Shown: one piece after another, positions 34,894 to 44,088 of the stretch | Numbering within the stretch: position 1 is the stretch's first letter | Layout of the letters: each line of letters begins with the position of its first letter | Assembly (NCBI GenBank): GCA_046318415.1 | Contig: JBKCUK010000014.1 | Location: 1-60,414 of the forward strand | Length of the DNA: 60,414 nucleotides | Source of the DNA: JBKCUK01 sp046318415 | GTDB taxonomy: Bacteria > Pseudomonadota > Alphaproteobacteria > Caedimonadales > Caedimonadaceae | Reading direction: 5' to 3' | Notes under the pieces: generated by a model | What the model saw: the letters and a program-made list of their open reading frames with translations, nothing else | Database searches by the model: none | Told to the model about the DNA's origin: nothing | Made by a program: the position numbers and the translations under genes

Positions 34894-35433
34894 ATGCTAA
34901 CGATTGGTGATAAATTTCCAGAGTTTTCACTCAAAGCAGTCGTCAGTAACGACGTCAAGGACGGCTTTAAAATGATGTCCAACGCCTCGGATGCAGGTAA
35001 GTGGAAGGTTTTCTTCTTTTGGCCGAAGGATTTTACCTTCATTTGCCCGACCGAGATGATCGGCTTTGGTATTTTGAATGAAGAGTTCGAAAAGCGCGGC
35101 GCAAAGCTTTATGGCTGCAGCACCGACAGTGATTTCGTCCATCTTGCATGGCGCAAAAACCATGAGGGTTTAAGTGACCTGCCTTATCCCATGCTCTCTG
35201 ATATTACCCGTACGCTGTCCTCATCCCTCGGGATTTTGGATAAGAAAGAGGGTGTTTGCCTTCGCGCCACCTTCGTTGTGGATCCAGAAGGCATCATCCG
35301 CCACGTTTCGGTGAATGATTTGTCCGTCGGTCGTAACCCAGAAGAGATCTTGCGTATCCTGGACGGCTTACAATCTGGTGAGCTGTGCCCTTGCAACTGG
35401 CAACAGGGCGAGGCGTTCATTAAGGTCGCGTAA
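34894..35433 (+). CDS. Peroxiredoxin, AhpC/TSA family
   Basis: This 179-residue thiol peroxidase reduces hydrogen peroxide and organic peroxides. The peroxidatic Cys is in DFTFICPTE (about residue 50) and a C-terminal CPCNW motif provides resolving cysteines. That motif resembles the AhpC branch that uses AhpD-type or other reductants rather than AhpF. AAAGGAGG precedes the ATG. It lies 26 bases after the flavoprotein, so the two may be co-transcribed. Confidence 0.88.
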   Translation: MLTIGDKFPEFSLKAVVSNDVKDGFKMMSNASDAGKWKVFFFWPKDFTFICPTEMIGFGILNEEFEKRGAKLYGCSTDSDFVHLAWRKNHEGLSDLPYPMLSDITRTLSSSLGILDKKEGVCLRATFVVDPEGIIRHVSVNDLSVGRNPEEILRILDGLQSGELCPCNWQQGEAFIKVA

Positions 35434-35448
35434 CGCTCTGCAAACAAC

Positions 35449-35636
35449 CCTGTCATCCCCGCGTAGGCGGGGATCCAGGCTGTTTTTTCACTTGCAGCAG
35501 CGTTGAGGGTTGCTGCATCCCTGCATTGCCACGTCGCTGGCGCTCCTCGCAATGACGAAGAGAGACATTCTAAAGAAGCGCGCTTTAAACACCTCCGTCA
35601 TCGCGAGCGAAGCGCAGCCATCCAGGCTGTTTCACA
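35449..35636. repeat. Dispersed repeat cluster, copy B
   Basis: It starts 16 bases after the peroxiredoxin stop. The palindrome arms CCCCGC and GCGGGG (35457-35472) are followed by ATCCAGGCTGTTTTTT, then CTCCTCGCAATGAC, then CGTCATCGCGAGCGAAG and ATCCAGGCTGTTTCA. Order and spacing match copy A at 20727-20945, so the whole cluster is a repeated unit. Confidence 0.75.
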
Positions 35637-35655
35637 GTTTTTGTGGCAATGGTAA

Positions 35656-35686
35656 ACAAAAAACCCTGGTTGAACCGGGGTTTTTT
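35656..35686. terminator. Bidirectional terminator
   Basis: AAAAAACCCTGGT-TGA-ACCGGGGTTTTTT forms a stem with one wobble pair, with an A-run on the left and T-run on the right. It serves the convergent peroxiredoxin and accC transcripts. Confidence 0.75.
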
Positions 35687-35707
35687 AATGCCTTCATAAA
35701 AAGACTT

Positions 35708-37066
35708 CTATGATTCTTTGTCTGCCTTGGCTTTGAGATATTTCTCAAGCCAATGGATGTCGTACTCACCCTGTTTCATCTGCGGGTGATCGACCAGATC
35801 GCGGTGCAATGGAAGGGTGGTGTGAATACCGCCAATGACATACTCCTCAAGGGCGCGGCGCAGCCGCATCATGCATTCCTTGCGATCATTGCCCATAACC
35901 ACCAGCTTGCTGATCAAGCTGTCATAGTAGGGCGGGATGGCATAGCCCGCATAAAGGGCGCTGTCCACACGAACCCGAAGCCCTCCGGGAGAGTGGTAAT
36001 CGGTAATTTTTCCAGGGCTGGGCATGAAGGTCTCAGGATGCTCGGCATTGACGCGGCACTCGATGGCATGGCCACGGAACTGCACTGCGCTTTGGTCATA
36101 GCCAAGGGGCTCGCCAGCGGCCACGCGAATCTGTTCGCGGACCAGATCCATCCCGGTGATCATCTCGGTAATGGGATGTTCAACCTGGAGGCGGGTGTTC
36201 ATTTCAATAAAGTAGAAGGCCCCATCTTCATAGAGAAACTCGAGGGTCCCCAGACCGCGATAGCCCAGCTTTTGAATGGCTTTTGTGCACATCTCGCCCA
36301 GGGCCTGGCGAGCTTTGTCATCAAGGGCGGGTGAGGGCGCTTCTTCCCAGACTTTTTGATGACGTCGCTGGATCGAGCAATCGCGCTCGCCAAAATGCAC
36401 CACGTTGCCGTGTTGGTCGGCAAGGATTTGCACCTCGATGTGTCGCGGACGTTGCAGGTATTTTTCCATGAACACTTGGTCATTGCCAAAGTTGGCCTTA
36501 GCCTCGGATCGGGCGACCTGGATGGCTTCCAACAGTTGGGATTCTTCCCGCACCACCTGCATGCCCTTACCGCCACCGCCGCCTGCGGCCTTGATCAAGA
36601 CGGGGTAGCCAATCTCTTTGGCAAGGGCTATGGCTTCTGTTTCTGAAGACAAGGGACCGTCTGTGCCGGGGACAACAGGAATGCCCAAAGCTTTGACCGC
36701 ATGCTTTGCTGTGATCTTGTCGCCCATGATGGCGATGTGCTCGGGCGAGGGGCCAATGAACACAAAGCCATGATCCTCGACCATTTGGGCGAACTCTGCA
36801 TTCTCCGAAAGAAAACCCACACCCGGATGAATGGCATCTGCCCCTGCCAGGGTGGCTGCGGAAATAATGGCGGCCGTGTTGAGGTAACTGTCTTTCGATG
36901 GGCCAGGACCGATACAAATACTGGCGTCGGCAAGCCGCACATGCATGGCGCGCGCGTCAGCTGTGGAATGGATAGCCACCGTCTTGATGCCCATCTCGTG
37001 GCAGGCCCGATGGATGCGAAGTGCAATCTCGCCGCGGTTGGCAATCAGGATTTTCTTAAACATCAT
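35708..37066 (-). CDS. accC: Acetyl-CoA carboxylase, biotin carboxylase subunit
   Basis: This 452-residue protein carboxylates biotin on AccB using ATP and bicarbonate, the first step of fatty acid synthesis. ATP-grasp features: KILIANRGEIALRIHRAC at the N-terminus, KAAGGGGGKGMQVV glycine loop, ERDCSIQRRHQKVWEEAPSP, and EMNTRLQVEHPITEM. It is full length and lies 6 bases after accB. Confidence 0.97.
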   Translation of the reverse strand: MMFKKILIANRGEIALRIHRACHEMGIKTVAIHSTADARAMHVRLADASICIGPGPSKDSYLNTAAIISAATLAGADAIHPGVGFLSENAEFAQMVEDHGFVFIGPSPEHIAIMGDKITAKHAVKALGIPVVPGTDGPLSSETEAIALAKEIGYPVLIKAAGGGGGKGMQVVREESQLLEAIQVARSEAKANFGNDQVFMEKYLQRPRHIEVQILADQHGNVVHFGERDCSIQRRHQKVWEEAPSPALDDKARQALGEMCTKAIQKLGYRGLGTLEFLYEDGAFYFIEMNTRLQVEHPITEMITGMDLVREQIRVAAGEPLGYDQSAVQFRGHAIECRVNAEHPETFMPSPGKITDYHSPGGLRVRVDSALYAGYAIPPYYDSLISKLVVMGNDRKECMMRLRRALEEYVIGGIHTTLPLHRDLVDHPQMKQGEYDIHWLEKYLKAKADKES

Positions 37067-37072
37067 GCAATC

Positions 37073-37582
37073 CTATTCTAGGATCATCAGGACTTGATCA
37101 TACTCCACAGGATCACCGTCCTTGGCGATGATATGGGTCACCTTACCATCCTTGGGCGCACGAATTTGGTTCATGACCTTCATGGCCTCAATAATCATCA
37201 CCGTCTGACCTTTGCTGACCCGATCCCCAACCTTCACAAAGGGAGCCGCATCAGGCGATGGCGCTGCGTAAGCGGTGCCAACCATGGGGGATTTCAGGGC
37301 TCCTGGATGGTGATCCCAGTCATGGGGATTCATGGATTGGGGGTTGGCTGGCGTGCCCGCAGCTGGCGCTGCTGTGGGGGCGGACGCCGCAGGTGCACTC
37401 GGTGCGGCCATCGGCACAGACGGCATGGATACACCCGCGTTCATGGTGACGGCGGCCGGGGTGCGGGCAACACGAATACGGCACTTGTCAGCCTCATATT
37501 CAATTTCTGTCAGCTCAACATCGTTTAAAATTTCTGCGAGCTTACGGACCAGCTTCTCATCAAAGGGGGGGGTGTTTGACAT
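37073..37582 (-). CDS. accB: Biotin carboxyl carrier protein of acetyl-CoA carboxylase
   Basis: This protein has about 169 residues when started at ATG 37582 (MSNTPPFDEKLVRKLAEIL), which matches the usual AccB start; a longer frame reaches 37693. It has a helical N-terminus, an Ala/Pro-rich linker, and a C-terminal biotinyl domain with the biotinylation motif EAMKVMNQI. Directly upstream of accC in one operon. Confidence 0.95.
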   Translation of the reverse strand: MSNTPPFDEKLVRKLAEILNDVELTEIEYEADKCRIRVARTPAAVTMNAGVSMPSVPMAAPSAPAASAPTAAPAAGTPANPQSMNPHDWDHHPGALKSPMVGTAYAAPSPDAAPFVKVGDRVSKGQTVMIIEAMKVMNQIRAPKDGKVTHIIAKDGDPVEYDQVLMILE

Positions 37583-37713
37583 GGTTTTGAATTCCATTGT
37601 TGGTCGAATTGGTTCACATCTGCCGCGCTTATAGCACAATTTTTGTCGAAACAGAAGCTTTGCAAAGGTGACCCACTTAAAAGCCACGTGCAACAGGGCT
37701 TATGTTTCCCGGC

Positions 37714-38379
37714 TTACGCAAGGCCCGCATCCAGCTTTTGAAACCATGAGCGAACATTAGCAGGGCTTAAACTGCGCTTATCCTCAAGGGACAAGGCCAG
37801 CAACTTGCGGCATAGGTGTATGGCTTGCGCTGGCGAACGCTCGATACGGGTTAATAAGAAATCAACGACCGCAGGGTTGATGCGAATCTGTGCATCGGAA
37901 AATTGCTTGTGCATCAATTGGCGCAAGAGCTGCTCGCTTGGCTCATAAATTTCAAACACAGGAAGGGCCAGTAACCGGGAACGCAAATCCTTCAGCATGA
38001 CTTTCCAAGTGGTGGGTGCCTTTTCTGCGGTTATCAGAAAAGTCCCTTCCATCTCAGTAACCGCATTCATGACGTGCAACAGACTTTCTTCTGTCATCCG
38101 CTGCATGGGGGACTCTAAGACCAAAGTGGGGTTCGGGGTCTGTAGGATTTGCCCTTCATCCATGCCAGGTGACCAGAACTGTGCCCCAGATCTGGCCGCC
38201 CAAAAGGAGGCAAGATGGCTTTTCCCCGAACCGGCAGGCCCGGTAATGATGAGGCCACGGCAGGGCCAATCGGGCCAGCGCCTGACCATTGATAAAGCCG
38301 AGCGATTGGAGACGTCCTCGATGAAATCCTCGCTTGCCAACCCCATATGGGCGGGTAATTCAAAGGCCAGCTGTCTCAA
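37714..38379 (-). CDS. hdaA: DnaA-related regulatory protein HdaA
   Basis: This 221-residue AAA+ protein is related to DnaA but lacks its DNA-binding domain. The Walker A motif is GPAGSGKSHLA. The rest follows the HdaA pattern (DLRSRLLALPVFEIYEPSEQ; SPAQAIHLCRKLLAL). In alphaproteobacteria HdaA, with the beta clamp, promotes ATP hydrolysis by DnaA and limits re-initiation. It overlaps the upstream membrane-protein gene by 4 bases. Confidence 0.87.
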   Translation of the reverse strand: MRQLAFELPAHMGLASEDFIEDVSNRSALSMVRRWPDWPCRGLIITGPAGSGKSHLASFWAARSGAQFWSPGMDEGQILQTPNPTLVLESPMQRMTEESLLHVMNAVTEMEGTFLITAEKAPTTWKVMLKDLRSRLLALPVFEIYEPSEQLLRQLMHKQFSDAQIRINPAVVDFLLTRIERSPAQAIHLCRKLLALSLEDKRSLSPANVRSWFQKLDAGLA

Positions 38380-39470
38380 CGGACCTCCTTATGCGCTTTA
38401 GGGGATTCATGGGCATAAAGGGCGCTGTCTCGATAAATCTCCAGTGCATGGCGCACCATGACACCGATGACCGCCGCGAGGGGAAGGGACAGAAAGAGAC
38501 CCCAGAAACCAAACACCGCGCCACAAGCGAGAAGCGAGAACAGCACCCAGACCGGATGCAAGCCGATACGCTCTCCAATCAGGCGTGGTGTCAGGTAATA
38601 CACTTCGATGGCGTGAATAAATCCGTAGATACCAGCAACGAGTCCAACGGCTGACCATGTTTGAAACTGGAATGCAGCCAGACTCATGGCCACCAGCAGG
38701 GCGATGGTAAAGCCCAAAAAGGGGATAAAGCTAAAAAGCCCACTCAGCATACCTAAGGTGATGGCGTGCTCGAGTCCTATGGTCTTTAGGCCTGCGGCAT
38801 AAAGAACGCCGGTGATGAGGCAGACCAAGAATTGGCCGCGCAAGAAACCGGCCAACACATGGTGGGTGTCCTGGCCTAAGCGTTTCATGCGCGGGGTGGT
38901 TTGGGGGGGGAGAAGCCGCTCAAGTCCATGCAGGAATTGTGGCCAGTCGCGCAACATGAAAAAAGCAATCAATGGCGTCATGATGGTCAGCAACAGGATA
39001 TTCGCCAAAGCAAGGCTGTTGGTAATCAGCCCTGCCAGCGATCGAAAAGACATGGCAATCATATCGTTAAAATAGGAGCTTACCATTTCGCGGGCCTGGG
39101 CCCAGTCTTCTTTGGGAAAGGTGCTGCTGAGAAAATTAAGCAAGGGTTGGCTAGATTCTGAGAGCTTATCCGCATAGCGGGGCAGATGTTGGGCAATGTA
39201 GCCCAACTGAGATTCCAAAAACGGAAATGCGGTGACCAAACCCCAACTGATGACCACCAGGAATCCCAGCACCAAAAGACCGGCGGCGCTGCTTCGGGAA
39301 AACCCAAGGGATGTCAGGCGTCGCATGGGATCACTCATGGCATAGGCAATCAGGATCCCAACCATGAACGGTGCCATAATACCAGACAGCATGTAAAAGA
39401 GGGCGTATATTAAGGCCAATATGCCGGCCCATAGCACCCACTTGATGGAAAACTGGATGTCCCGCTTCAT
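38376..39470 (-). CDS. AI-2E family transporter (PerM-like)
   Basis: This integral membrane protein of about 364 residues has roughly eight hydrophobic segments. ATG 39470 (MKRDIQFSIKWVLWAG) is more likely than the upstream frame start. The family signature is seen in LSGLFSFIPFLGFTIALLVA and in the C-terminal LIGERIGLHPVWVLFSLLACG. Members were linked to autoinducer or ion export; the substrate here is unknown. The order DUF2066, CDP-alcohol transferase, PerM, HdaA is a recurring alphaproteobacterial cluster. Confidence 0.87.
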   Translation of the reverse strand: MKRDIQFSIKWVLWAGILALIYALFYMLSGIMAPFMVGILIAYAMSDPMRRLTSLGFSRSSAAGLLVLGFLVVISWGLVTAFPFLESQLGYIAQHLPRYADKLSESSQPLLNFLSSTFPKEDWAQAREMVSSYFNDMIAMSFRSLAGLITNSLALANILLLTIMTPLIAFFMLRDWPQFLHGLERLLPPQTTPRMKRLGQDTHHVLAGFLRGQFLVCLITGVLYAAGLKTIGLEHAITLGMLSGLFSFIPFLGFTIALLVAMSLAAFQFQTWSAVGLVAGIYGFIHAIEVYYLTPRLIGERIGLHPVWVLFSLLACGAVFGFWGLFLSLPLAAVIGVMVRHALEIYRDSALYAHESPKAHKEVR

Positions 39471-39588
39471 GATTAGGCTTTCTTCTTCATTTCCTCGACA
39501 CTTATAGCGACACCAAGATGGCATTGTGGTGTTGAGCTTTTATGTCCTTGGGGCATCCATACCCCTGCTGGATGGGGTTTATGGCGCC

Positions 39589-40143
39589 TCATTTTTTAAA
39601 AGCGCTCTGCCCAGCAACGTAGAGGCGACCTCGCCTAATATACAACAAAATGGATATGACTGCCAGAAGTGCAGTGGTCAAGCTGACCATGTCGGTGGCA
39701 AAGCGGAGGTGCGTCTGAACGCCGTAGGCGTGGGCAACAAGAATTAAGACCACAAACAGCATTTGCATGGCTGTGGAGACTTTGCCCGTCATGTTGGGCG
39801 AGAGGGGGATGCTGGGATCCCTTCTGTAAGCCAGGATAGCCATGACCACCAAAGCAATGTCGCGTGCGATGACTAAAATGGTTAGCCACCAGGGCGCATA
39901 GCCCATGGCCCACAGGGTTAAAAAAGTCCCATCCAACAGCACCTTATCCGCAAGGGGATCCAGATATTTTCCAAAGTCGCTTTGCGCTTTAAAAACCCGC
40001 GCAAACAGACCATCCAGAAGATCCGTCACTCCAGCGCCAATGAAAGTCCACAGCGCCAGCATGGTGTGCTGATGCCAGATGAACCAGCAAATAAAGGGAG
40101 TTGAGAAGAGGCGGCTGAGGCTGATGCCGTCGGCAAAACTCAC
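39589..40143 (-). CDS. CDP-alcohol phosphatidyltransferase (PgsA-like)
   Basis: This 184-residue membrane protein has the catalytic signature D-G-x2-A-R-x8-G-x3-D-x3-D in LLDGLFARVFKAQSDFGKYLDPLAD (given here by its key residues). It probably makes phosphatidylglycerophosphate or cardiolipin from CDP-diacylglycerol. About five membrane segments are visible. It overlaps the DUF2066 gene by 4 bases, so the two are co-translated. Confidence 0.88.
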   Translation of the reverse strand: MSFADGISLSRLFSTPFICWFIWHQHTMLALWTFIGAGVTDLLDGLFARVFKAQSDFGKYLDPLADKVLLDGTFLTLWAMGYAPWWLTILVIARDIALVVMAILAYRRDPSIPLSPNMTGKVSTAMQMLFVVLILVAHAYGVQTHLRFATDMVSLTTALLAVISILLYIRRGRLYVAGQSAFKK

Positions 40144-40838
40144 GGCGTGCCCTCGTTTTGTTGGAGAGGCTCTGGTGTGCCGCTCTCAATAGATGCAGGG
40201 AGGCCAAGGGCCCTCAGGCGTTCTTCCAATTGGCGGCGATCACCCGCAAAGGTGAGTGTCACCTTTGCGTGCTGTCGCGATAGCGTCAGGGGCATCACAC
40301 GAGTGTGGCCAAATGTCTTCTGTAACAGGGCAAGAGCCCGCTGCCAATCGGCGTGGGATCGAATGACAATATCAACAATAGCTTCATGGGGGGCAGGGGC
40401 GATCGGAGAAAGTCCAGGCCCAGGTGTAGCTTCGGCAGCCTCCAGTTGCGCATTGGTCTGTAAGCCCTTTTCCCTCAATACTTGAGCGATGGCGTCCGGT
40501 TTAAAGCGCACAATAAAGGTGGCACTGTAACGGGTCTTAGAAAAACGCTCGTCAAGGATCTCGAAATCTTGGACCAAATCTTCCAGGACATCCTGCTTAA
40601 GATTGGTCAGGGAATCCCCTTGTTTTTCCGGGATCAGGCGGGATAAAAGCTGTTGAAACGCCTCGTTTTGCGCCTGCTGCAGGGCTTGGTCCCGTGCGGC
40701 GATGGTGGTTTCTGCGGTGATCTCAACCCGCACATCACGCACCTCATAAAGGTCAGGATTTGCCCAACAAAACACCGTCATCAGACAAAAGGCGCCGATG
40801 AAAGGTCGAAAACATGAATTGATGTTCCATCCTAGCAT
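40140..40838 (-). CDS. DUF2066 domain-containing exported protein
   Basis: This 232-residue protein has a signal-like N-terminus (PFIGAFCLMTVFCWA). The DUF2066 region includes DVRVEITAETTIAARDQAL and YSATFIVRFKPDAI. The C-terminal region ends in a Pro/Glu-rich tail. Members are found next to CDP-alcohol transferases and HdaA in alphaproteobacteria; no biochemical role is established to my knowledge. Confidence 0.82.
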   Translation of the reverse strand: MLGWNINSCFRPFIGAFCLMTVFCWANPDLYEVRDVRVEITAETTIAARDQALQQAQNEAFQQLLSRLIPEKQGDSLTNLKQDVLEDLVQDFEILDERFSKTRYSATFIVRFKPDAIAQVLREKGLQTNAQLEAAEATPGPGLSPIAPAPHEAIVDIVIRSHADWQRALALLQKTFGHTRVMPLTLSRQHAKVTLTFAGDRRQLEERLRALGLPASIESGTPEPLQQNEGTP

Positions 40839-40882
40839 CGGGCGCCTCCTGATCGTTTTAAAAGTTGGGTGCGGTAATAACC

Positions 40883-41305
40883 TTAGCCAACGATCTCGAT
40901 TTCACTGAAGAAGAACGCGATCTCGCGCGCTGCATTTTCAGCTGAGTCGGATCCATGAACCGAGTTGGCCTCGATGGATTCAGCAAAATCGCGGCGGATG
41001 GTACCTTCTGCAGCATTAGCTGGGTTGGTAGCCCCCATGACATCGCGGTAGTGGGCAACGGCATTGGGTGCCTCAAGCACTTGTACCACGACAGGACCCG
41101 AGATCATGAAGCTGACCAAGTCATTGAAAAAAGCGCGCTCGCGGTGCACTTCATAAAAACGCTCGGCCATGTCACGGGTGAGAGACAAGCGCTTTTGAGC
41201 AATAATGCGAAGACCCGACTTTTCAATGCGGGCATTAATCTCGCCGGTCAAGTTGCGGCGGGTGGCATCGGGCTTAATAATCGACAATGTACGTTCAACT
41301 GTCAT
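40883..41305 (-). CDS. ndk: Nucleoside diphosphate kinase
   Basis: This protein has 140 residues from ATG 41305, which is preceded by AAAGGAGTAAAAAAA. It balances nucleoside triphosphate pools using ATP. Motifs: TLSIIKPDATRRN, GPVVVQVLEAPNAV, and the active-site His in NSVHGSDSAENA. It is full length. Confidence 0.97.
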   Translation of the reverse strand: MTVERTLSIIKPDATRRNLTGEINARIEKSGLRIIAQKRLSLTRDMAERFYEVHRERAFFNDLVSFMISGPVVVQVLEAPNAVAHYRDVMGATNPANAAEGTIRRDFAESIEANSVHGSDSAENAAREIAFFFSEIEIVG

Positions 41306-41361
41306 TTTTTTTACTCCTTTAATCATTCTCAAAATGCTTCATTTTGGCTCTTAATGCAGGA

Positions 41362-41823
41362 CTAATCTGCTGCAGAAGGTGTTTTGTTCTGCCACTGTCC
41401 AGCCTCATCTTGCTGCCAATAGGTAAGGACATCTCCCTGTGCTTGATGGTGCTTCCAACGCTTTCGGGCAGCGCGCAAAGATTCATCATCTGTGCCATCA
41501 AATACATCGAGATAGCGTAAGATGGAAGGGGTTTCCTGAATCCCCATCCCATCGGTGCTTACCAAAACCGTCGCCTGATTGGGATTTTCAAACTCGGTGG
41601 TCAACCAAATGGGCTGTGCTGCTGCATTTCCATCTTCTTTGCTGCCGTGGGGTAAGAAACTTCCTTGAGCATAGGTCCACAACAGCGAGTTCAGGGCTTC
41701 GACGCGCTCCGTGCTGCCTGCAACCACCACGCAGCGATGCCCGTTGCTGAAGATTTTCTCCAGCAACCGCGGCACGCTTTTGGCAACGTGGTTGGCGTGC
41801 AGATGGTAAAACGCGATATCCAT
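41362..41823 (-). CDS. holC: DNA polymerase III subunit chi
   Basis: This 153-residue protein links the clamp loader to single-strand binding protein. Matches include MDIAFYHL at the N-terminus, LLEKIFSNGHRCVVVAGS, LNSLLWTYAQGSFLPHG and the YLDVFDG and AARKRWKHHQAQG motifs. It lies 12 bases after pepA, the usual alphaproteobacterial neighbour. Confidence 0.9.
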   Translation of the reverse strand: MDIAFYHLHANHVAKSVPRLLEKIFSNGHRCVVVAGSTERVEALNSLLWTYAQGSFLPHGSKEDGNAAAQPIWLTTEFENPNQATVLVSTDGMGIQETPSILRYLDVFDGTDDESLRAARKRWKHHQAQGDVLTYWQQDEAGQWQNKTPSAAD

Positions 41824-41835
41824 CCGGGCTACACC

Positions 41836-43326
41836 CTACTTTTCGTAGAATTGTCGCACCAACTGATCCAATAGACGCACACCATAGGCTGTTGCGCCTT
41901 TTTCAGCAATCGGAAGGCCTTTTTCAGCCCAGGCCATGCCTGCAATGTCCAGGTGTGCCCAAGGGATGCCATTGACAAAGCGTTGCAGGAATTGTGCCGC
42001 GGTCGTAGAGCCTGCCTTGGGCGCAGGTCCTAGGTTTTTCATGTCGGCAATATCTGAATCAATGTCCCGATCGAACTTTTCCGTCAAGGGCATGCGCCAC
42101 AAACGCTCGCCGACCTCATCACCAGCTGCAATCAATTGGCTGGAAAGATCGTCATTATTGGAGAATAAACCCGCAAATTGATCCCCAAGGGCAATGCTGA
42201 TGGCGCCGGTCAGGGTGGCGAGATCAACCATCACCTGTGGTTTGAAGCGGTCTTGGGTGTACCATAGAACGTCTGCCAGCACTAAGCGCCCCTCGGCGTC
42301 GGTATCGATGACCTCGATGGTCTGCCCCGACATGGATGTGACCACGTCTCCTGGCCGCTGGGCCGAGCCTGAGGGCATGTTTTCAACAAGGCCCACAACA
42401 CCGACGGCGTTGACTTTGGCCTTGCGACCGGCAAGGGCCTTGAGGGTGCCAATCACCGCACCGGCACCCGCCATGTCGTACTTCATTTCCCACATGCTGC
42501 CCGATGGTTTCAGGCATATACCGCCCGTGTCAAAGGTCACGCCTTTACCCACAAAAGCGACGGGCTTGTCATCAGCTTTTCCGCCATTCCAGCGCATGAT
42601 GGCCACCCGGGGCTCGTTGATGCTGCCTTGGGCAACACCTAAAAGTGCCCCCATGCCCAGCTTTTGCAGTTCCTTCAATGCCAGGACCTCAACCGTAACG
42701 CCCAAGTCTTTTAGGGACTCAATGCGCTGCGCCAAGGTTTCAGGGTAAATCACATTTCCTGGCTCAGTGACCAATTCCCGCGTGAAGTGGGCGCCCTCAG
42801 CAACGGCTGCCATATCGCGGAAGAGGGTCTCGGCCTGGTGCGCAGCGGTTGTGATGACGTGCACGTCTTGAAGCTTTTGCTGACGCTCGTCCTTATCCTT
42901 GGTGTGATACTTACTAAAACGCCAAGATCGTAGTTGAACGCCAGAGGAAATGTAAGCGGCGATTTCGGCCTCGGAAAGCTTGGTGGAGGTAAGGCCGTTG
43001 ATACGCAGGGTCATAGCACCGTCAGGCAGGTCACGCATGAATGCCATGAGGGCGCCGCCCACGTGCTCAAGGGTTTCGCGGTTGAGCTTCTCGCGCGAAC
43101 CCAAGCCAACTAACAAAACCCGTGATGCTTCGGTCCCGCGAGGAGCGATTAAATGTAAAATCTCCGCTTTTTTACCCTTAAATTTGCTGACCTCAAGCGC
43201 TTTTTTCAAGCTGCCATCTGAGGCTCGATCCAGGTCTTGCGCGGCTTGAGTAAGCTCACGTTCCTCAAAACTAAAAACAACGCTTGCGCCACGCGCAGTG
43301 GGTGTGGGGCCAAATGCAAAAAGCAT
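41836..43326 (-). CDS. pepA: Leucyl aminopeptidase (M17)
   Basis: This 496-residue cytosolic two-metal aminopeptidase has catalytic motifs VGKGVTFDTGGICLKPSG (metal-binding Lys and Asp) and the family signature DTDAEGRLVLAD. The N-terminal macro-like domain is present. It removes N-terminal residues from peptides; some homologs also bind DNA. It forms an operon with holC. Confidence 0.95.
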   Translation of the reverse strand: MLFAFGPTPTARGASVVFSFEERELTQAAQDLDRASDGSLKKALEVSKFKGKKAEILHLIAPRGTEASRVLLVGLGSREKLNRETLEHVGGALMAFMRDLPDGAMTLRINGLTSTKLSEAEIAAYISSGVQLRSWRFSKYHTKDKDERQQKLQDVHVITTAAHQAETLFRDMAAVAEGAHFTRELVTEPGNVIYPETLAQRIESLKDLGVTVEVLALKELQKLGMGALLGVAQGSINEPRVAIMRWNGGKADDKPVAFVGKGVTFDTGGICLKPSGSMWEMKYDMAGAGAVIGTLKALAGRKAKVNAVGVVGLVENMPSGSAQRPGDVVTSMSGQTIEVIDTDAEGRLVLADVLWYTQDRFKPQVMVDLATLTGAISIALGDQFAGLFSNNDDLSSQLIAAGDEVGERLWRMPLTEKFDRDIDSDIADMKNLGPAPKAGSTTAAQFLQRFVNGIPWAHLDIAGMAWAEKGLPIAEKGATAYGVRLLDQLVRQFYEK

Positions 43327-43375
43327 GCTTTCACTCCTTATCTTGATGATGAGAGACCTAGCTCACTCTTGATGC

Positions 43376-43954
43376 TTACTTCTTAAAAGTCAGGCAAAGT
43401 TCTGCCACACGCTTACCAAGATGGGCTGCGGTATCCAGGTCGCTTTGCGGTGGTGCGATATCAGGGCCGGCGTCCACATCAGATTGGGCCATGGCGCCCG
43501 CCATTCCGCCCATGCGATTCAGGTCATCCGAACTGGATTGGCTGGAGTTATTGCCCGGCATCAGACCTAAGCTGACCCACAGCATACTGTGCTGGCAAGC
43601 GAAAACCATCAGCTGGATCAAACTATTAAGCTTATCACCGCTCAACGATCCCGAATTGGTAAAACCCGCAGCCAGTTTATCTTTCCACTTTTGCGTCATC
43701 CAGACCTTTGAGCTTGCATCCATAAAGGCTTTCATAGGCGCGCTTACGGACCCCATGTAGGTTGGCGAGCCAAAAATGATGGCGTCAGCCTGATCCAGCT
43801 TTTGCCATGAGGCATCATCCATCTGGTCAACAGAATGGAGACTTGCGCTCACACCTGCCACTTGGCTTGCTCCCTTTAAAACGGCTTCGGCTTGCTTGGC
43901 TGTATGACCATAACCGCTGTGATAAACAATCGCGACGTGTCTTGTCGTGCTCAT
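43376..43954 (-). CDS. Flavodoxin-fold NAD(P)H-dependent oxidoreductase (WrbA-like)
   Basis: This protein has about 192 residues from ATG 43954. The flavin-binding loop is IVYHSGYGHTAKQAEAV. Further motifs: ADAIIFGSPTYMGSVSAPMK and FTNSGSLSGDK. These fit the WrbA/NAD(P)H:quinone reductase group. It probably reduces quinones or flavins; the substrate is not determined. Confidence 0.83.
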   Translation of the reverse strand: MSTTRHVAIVYHSGYGHTAKQAEAVLKGASQVAGVSASLHSVDQMDDASWQKLDQADAIIFGSPTYMGSVSAPMKAFMDASSKVWMTQKWKDKLAAGFTNSGSLSGDKLNSLIQLMVFACQHSMLWVSLGLMPGNNSSQSSSDDLNRMGGMAGAMAQSDVDAGPDIAPPQSDLDTAAHLGKRVAELCLTFKK

Positions 43955-44045
43955 ATTTTTTTTCGCCCCTGAATGTTTCATGGTTTCCTTTTTACCACGA
44001 ATTCCTGCAGGGCGTTACTGGGTATTTACGGGGGGGAAGGGGGAA

Positions 44046-44063
44046 GGGATAATAAGCTATCCC
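44046..44063 (-). terminator. Possible weak terminator hairpin
   Basis: GGGATA and TATCCC around a 6-base loop lie 25 bases downstream of the 44089 stop. The minus-strand tail is TTCCCCCTTCC, which is poor in T, so termination is uncertain. Confidence 0.3.
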
Positions 44064-44088
44064 CTCTATATTAAAAATTGAGTGTTTT

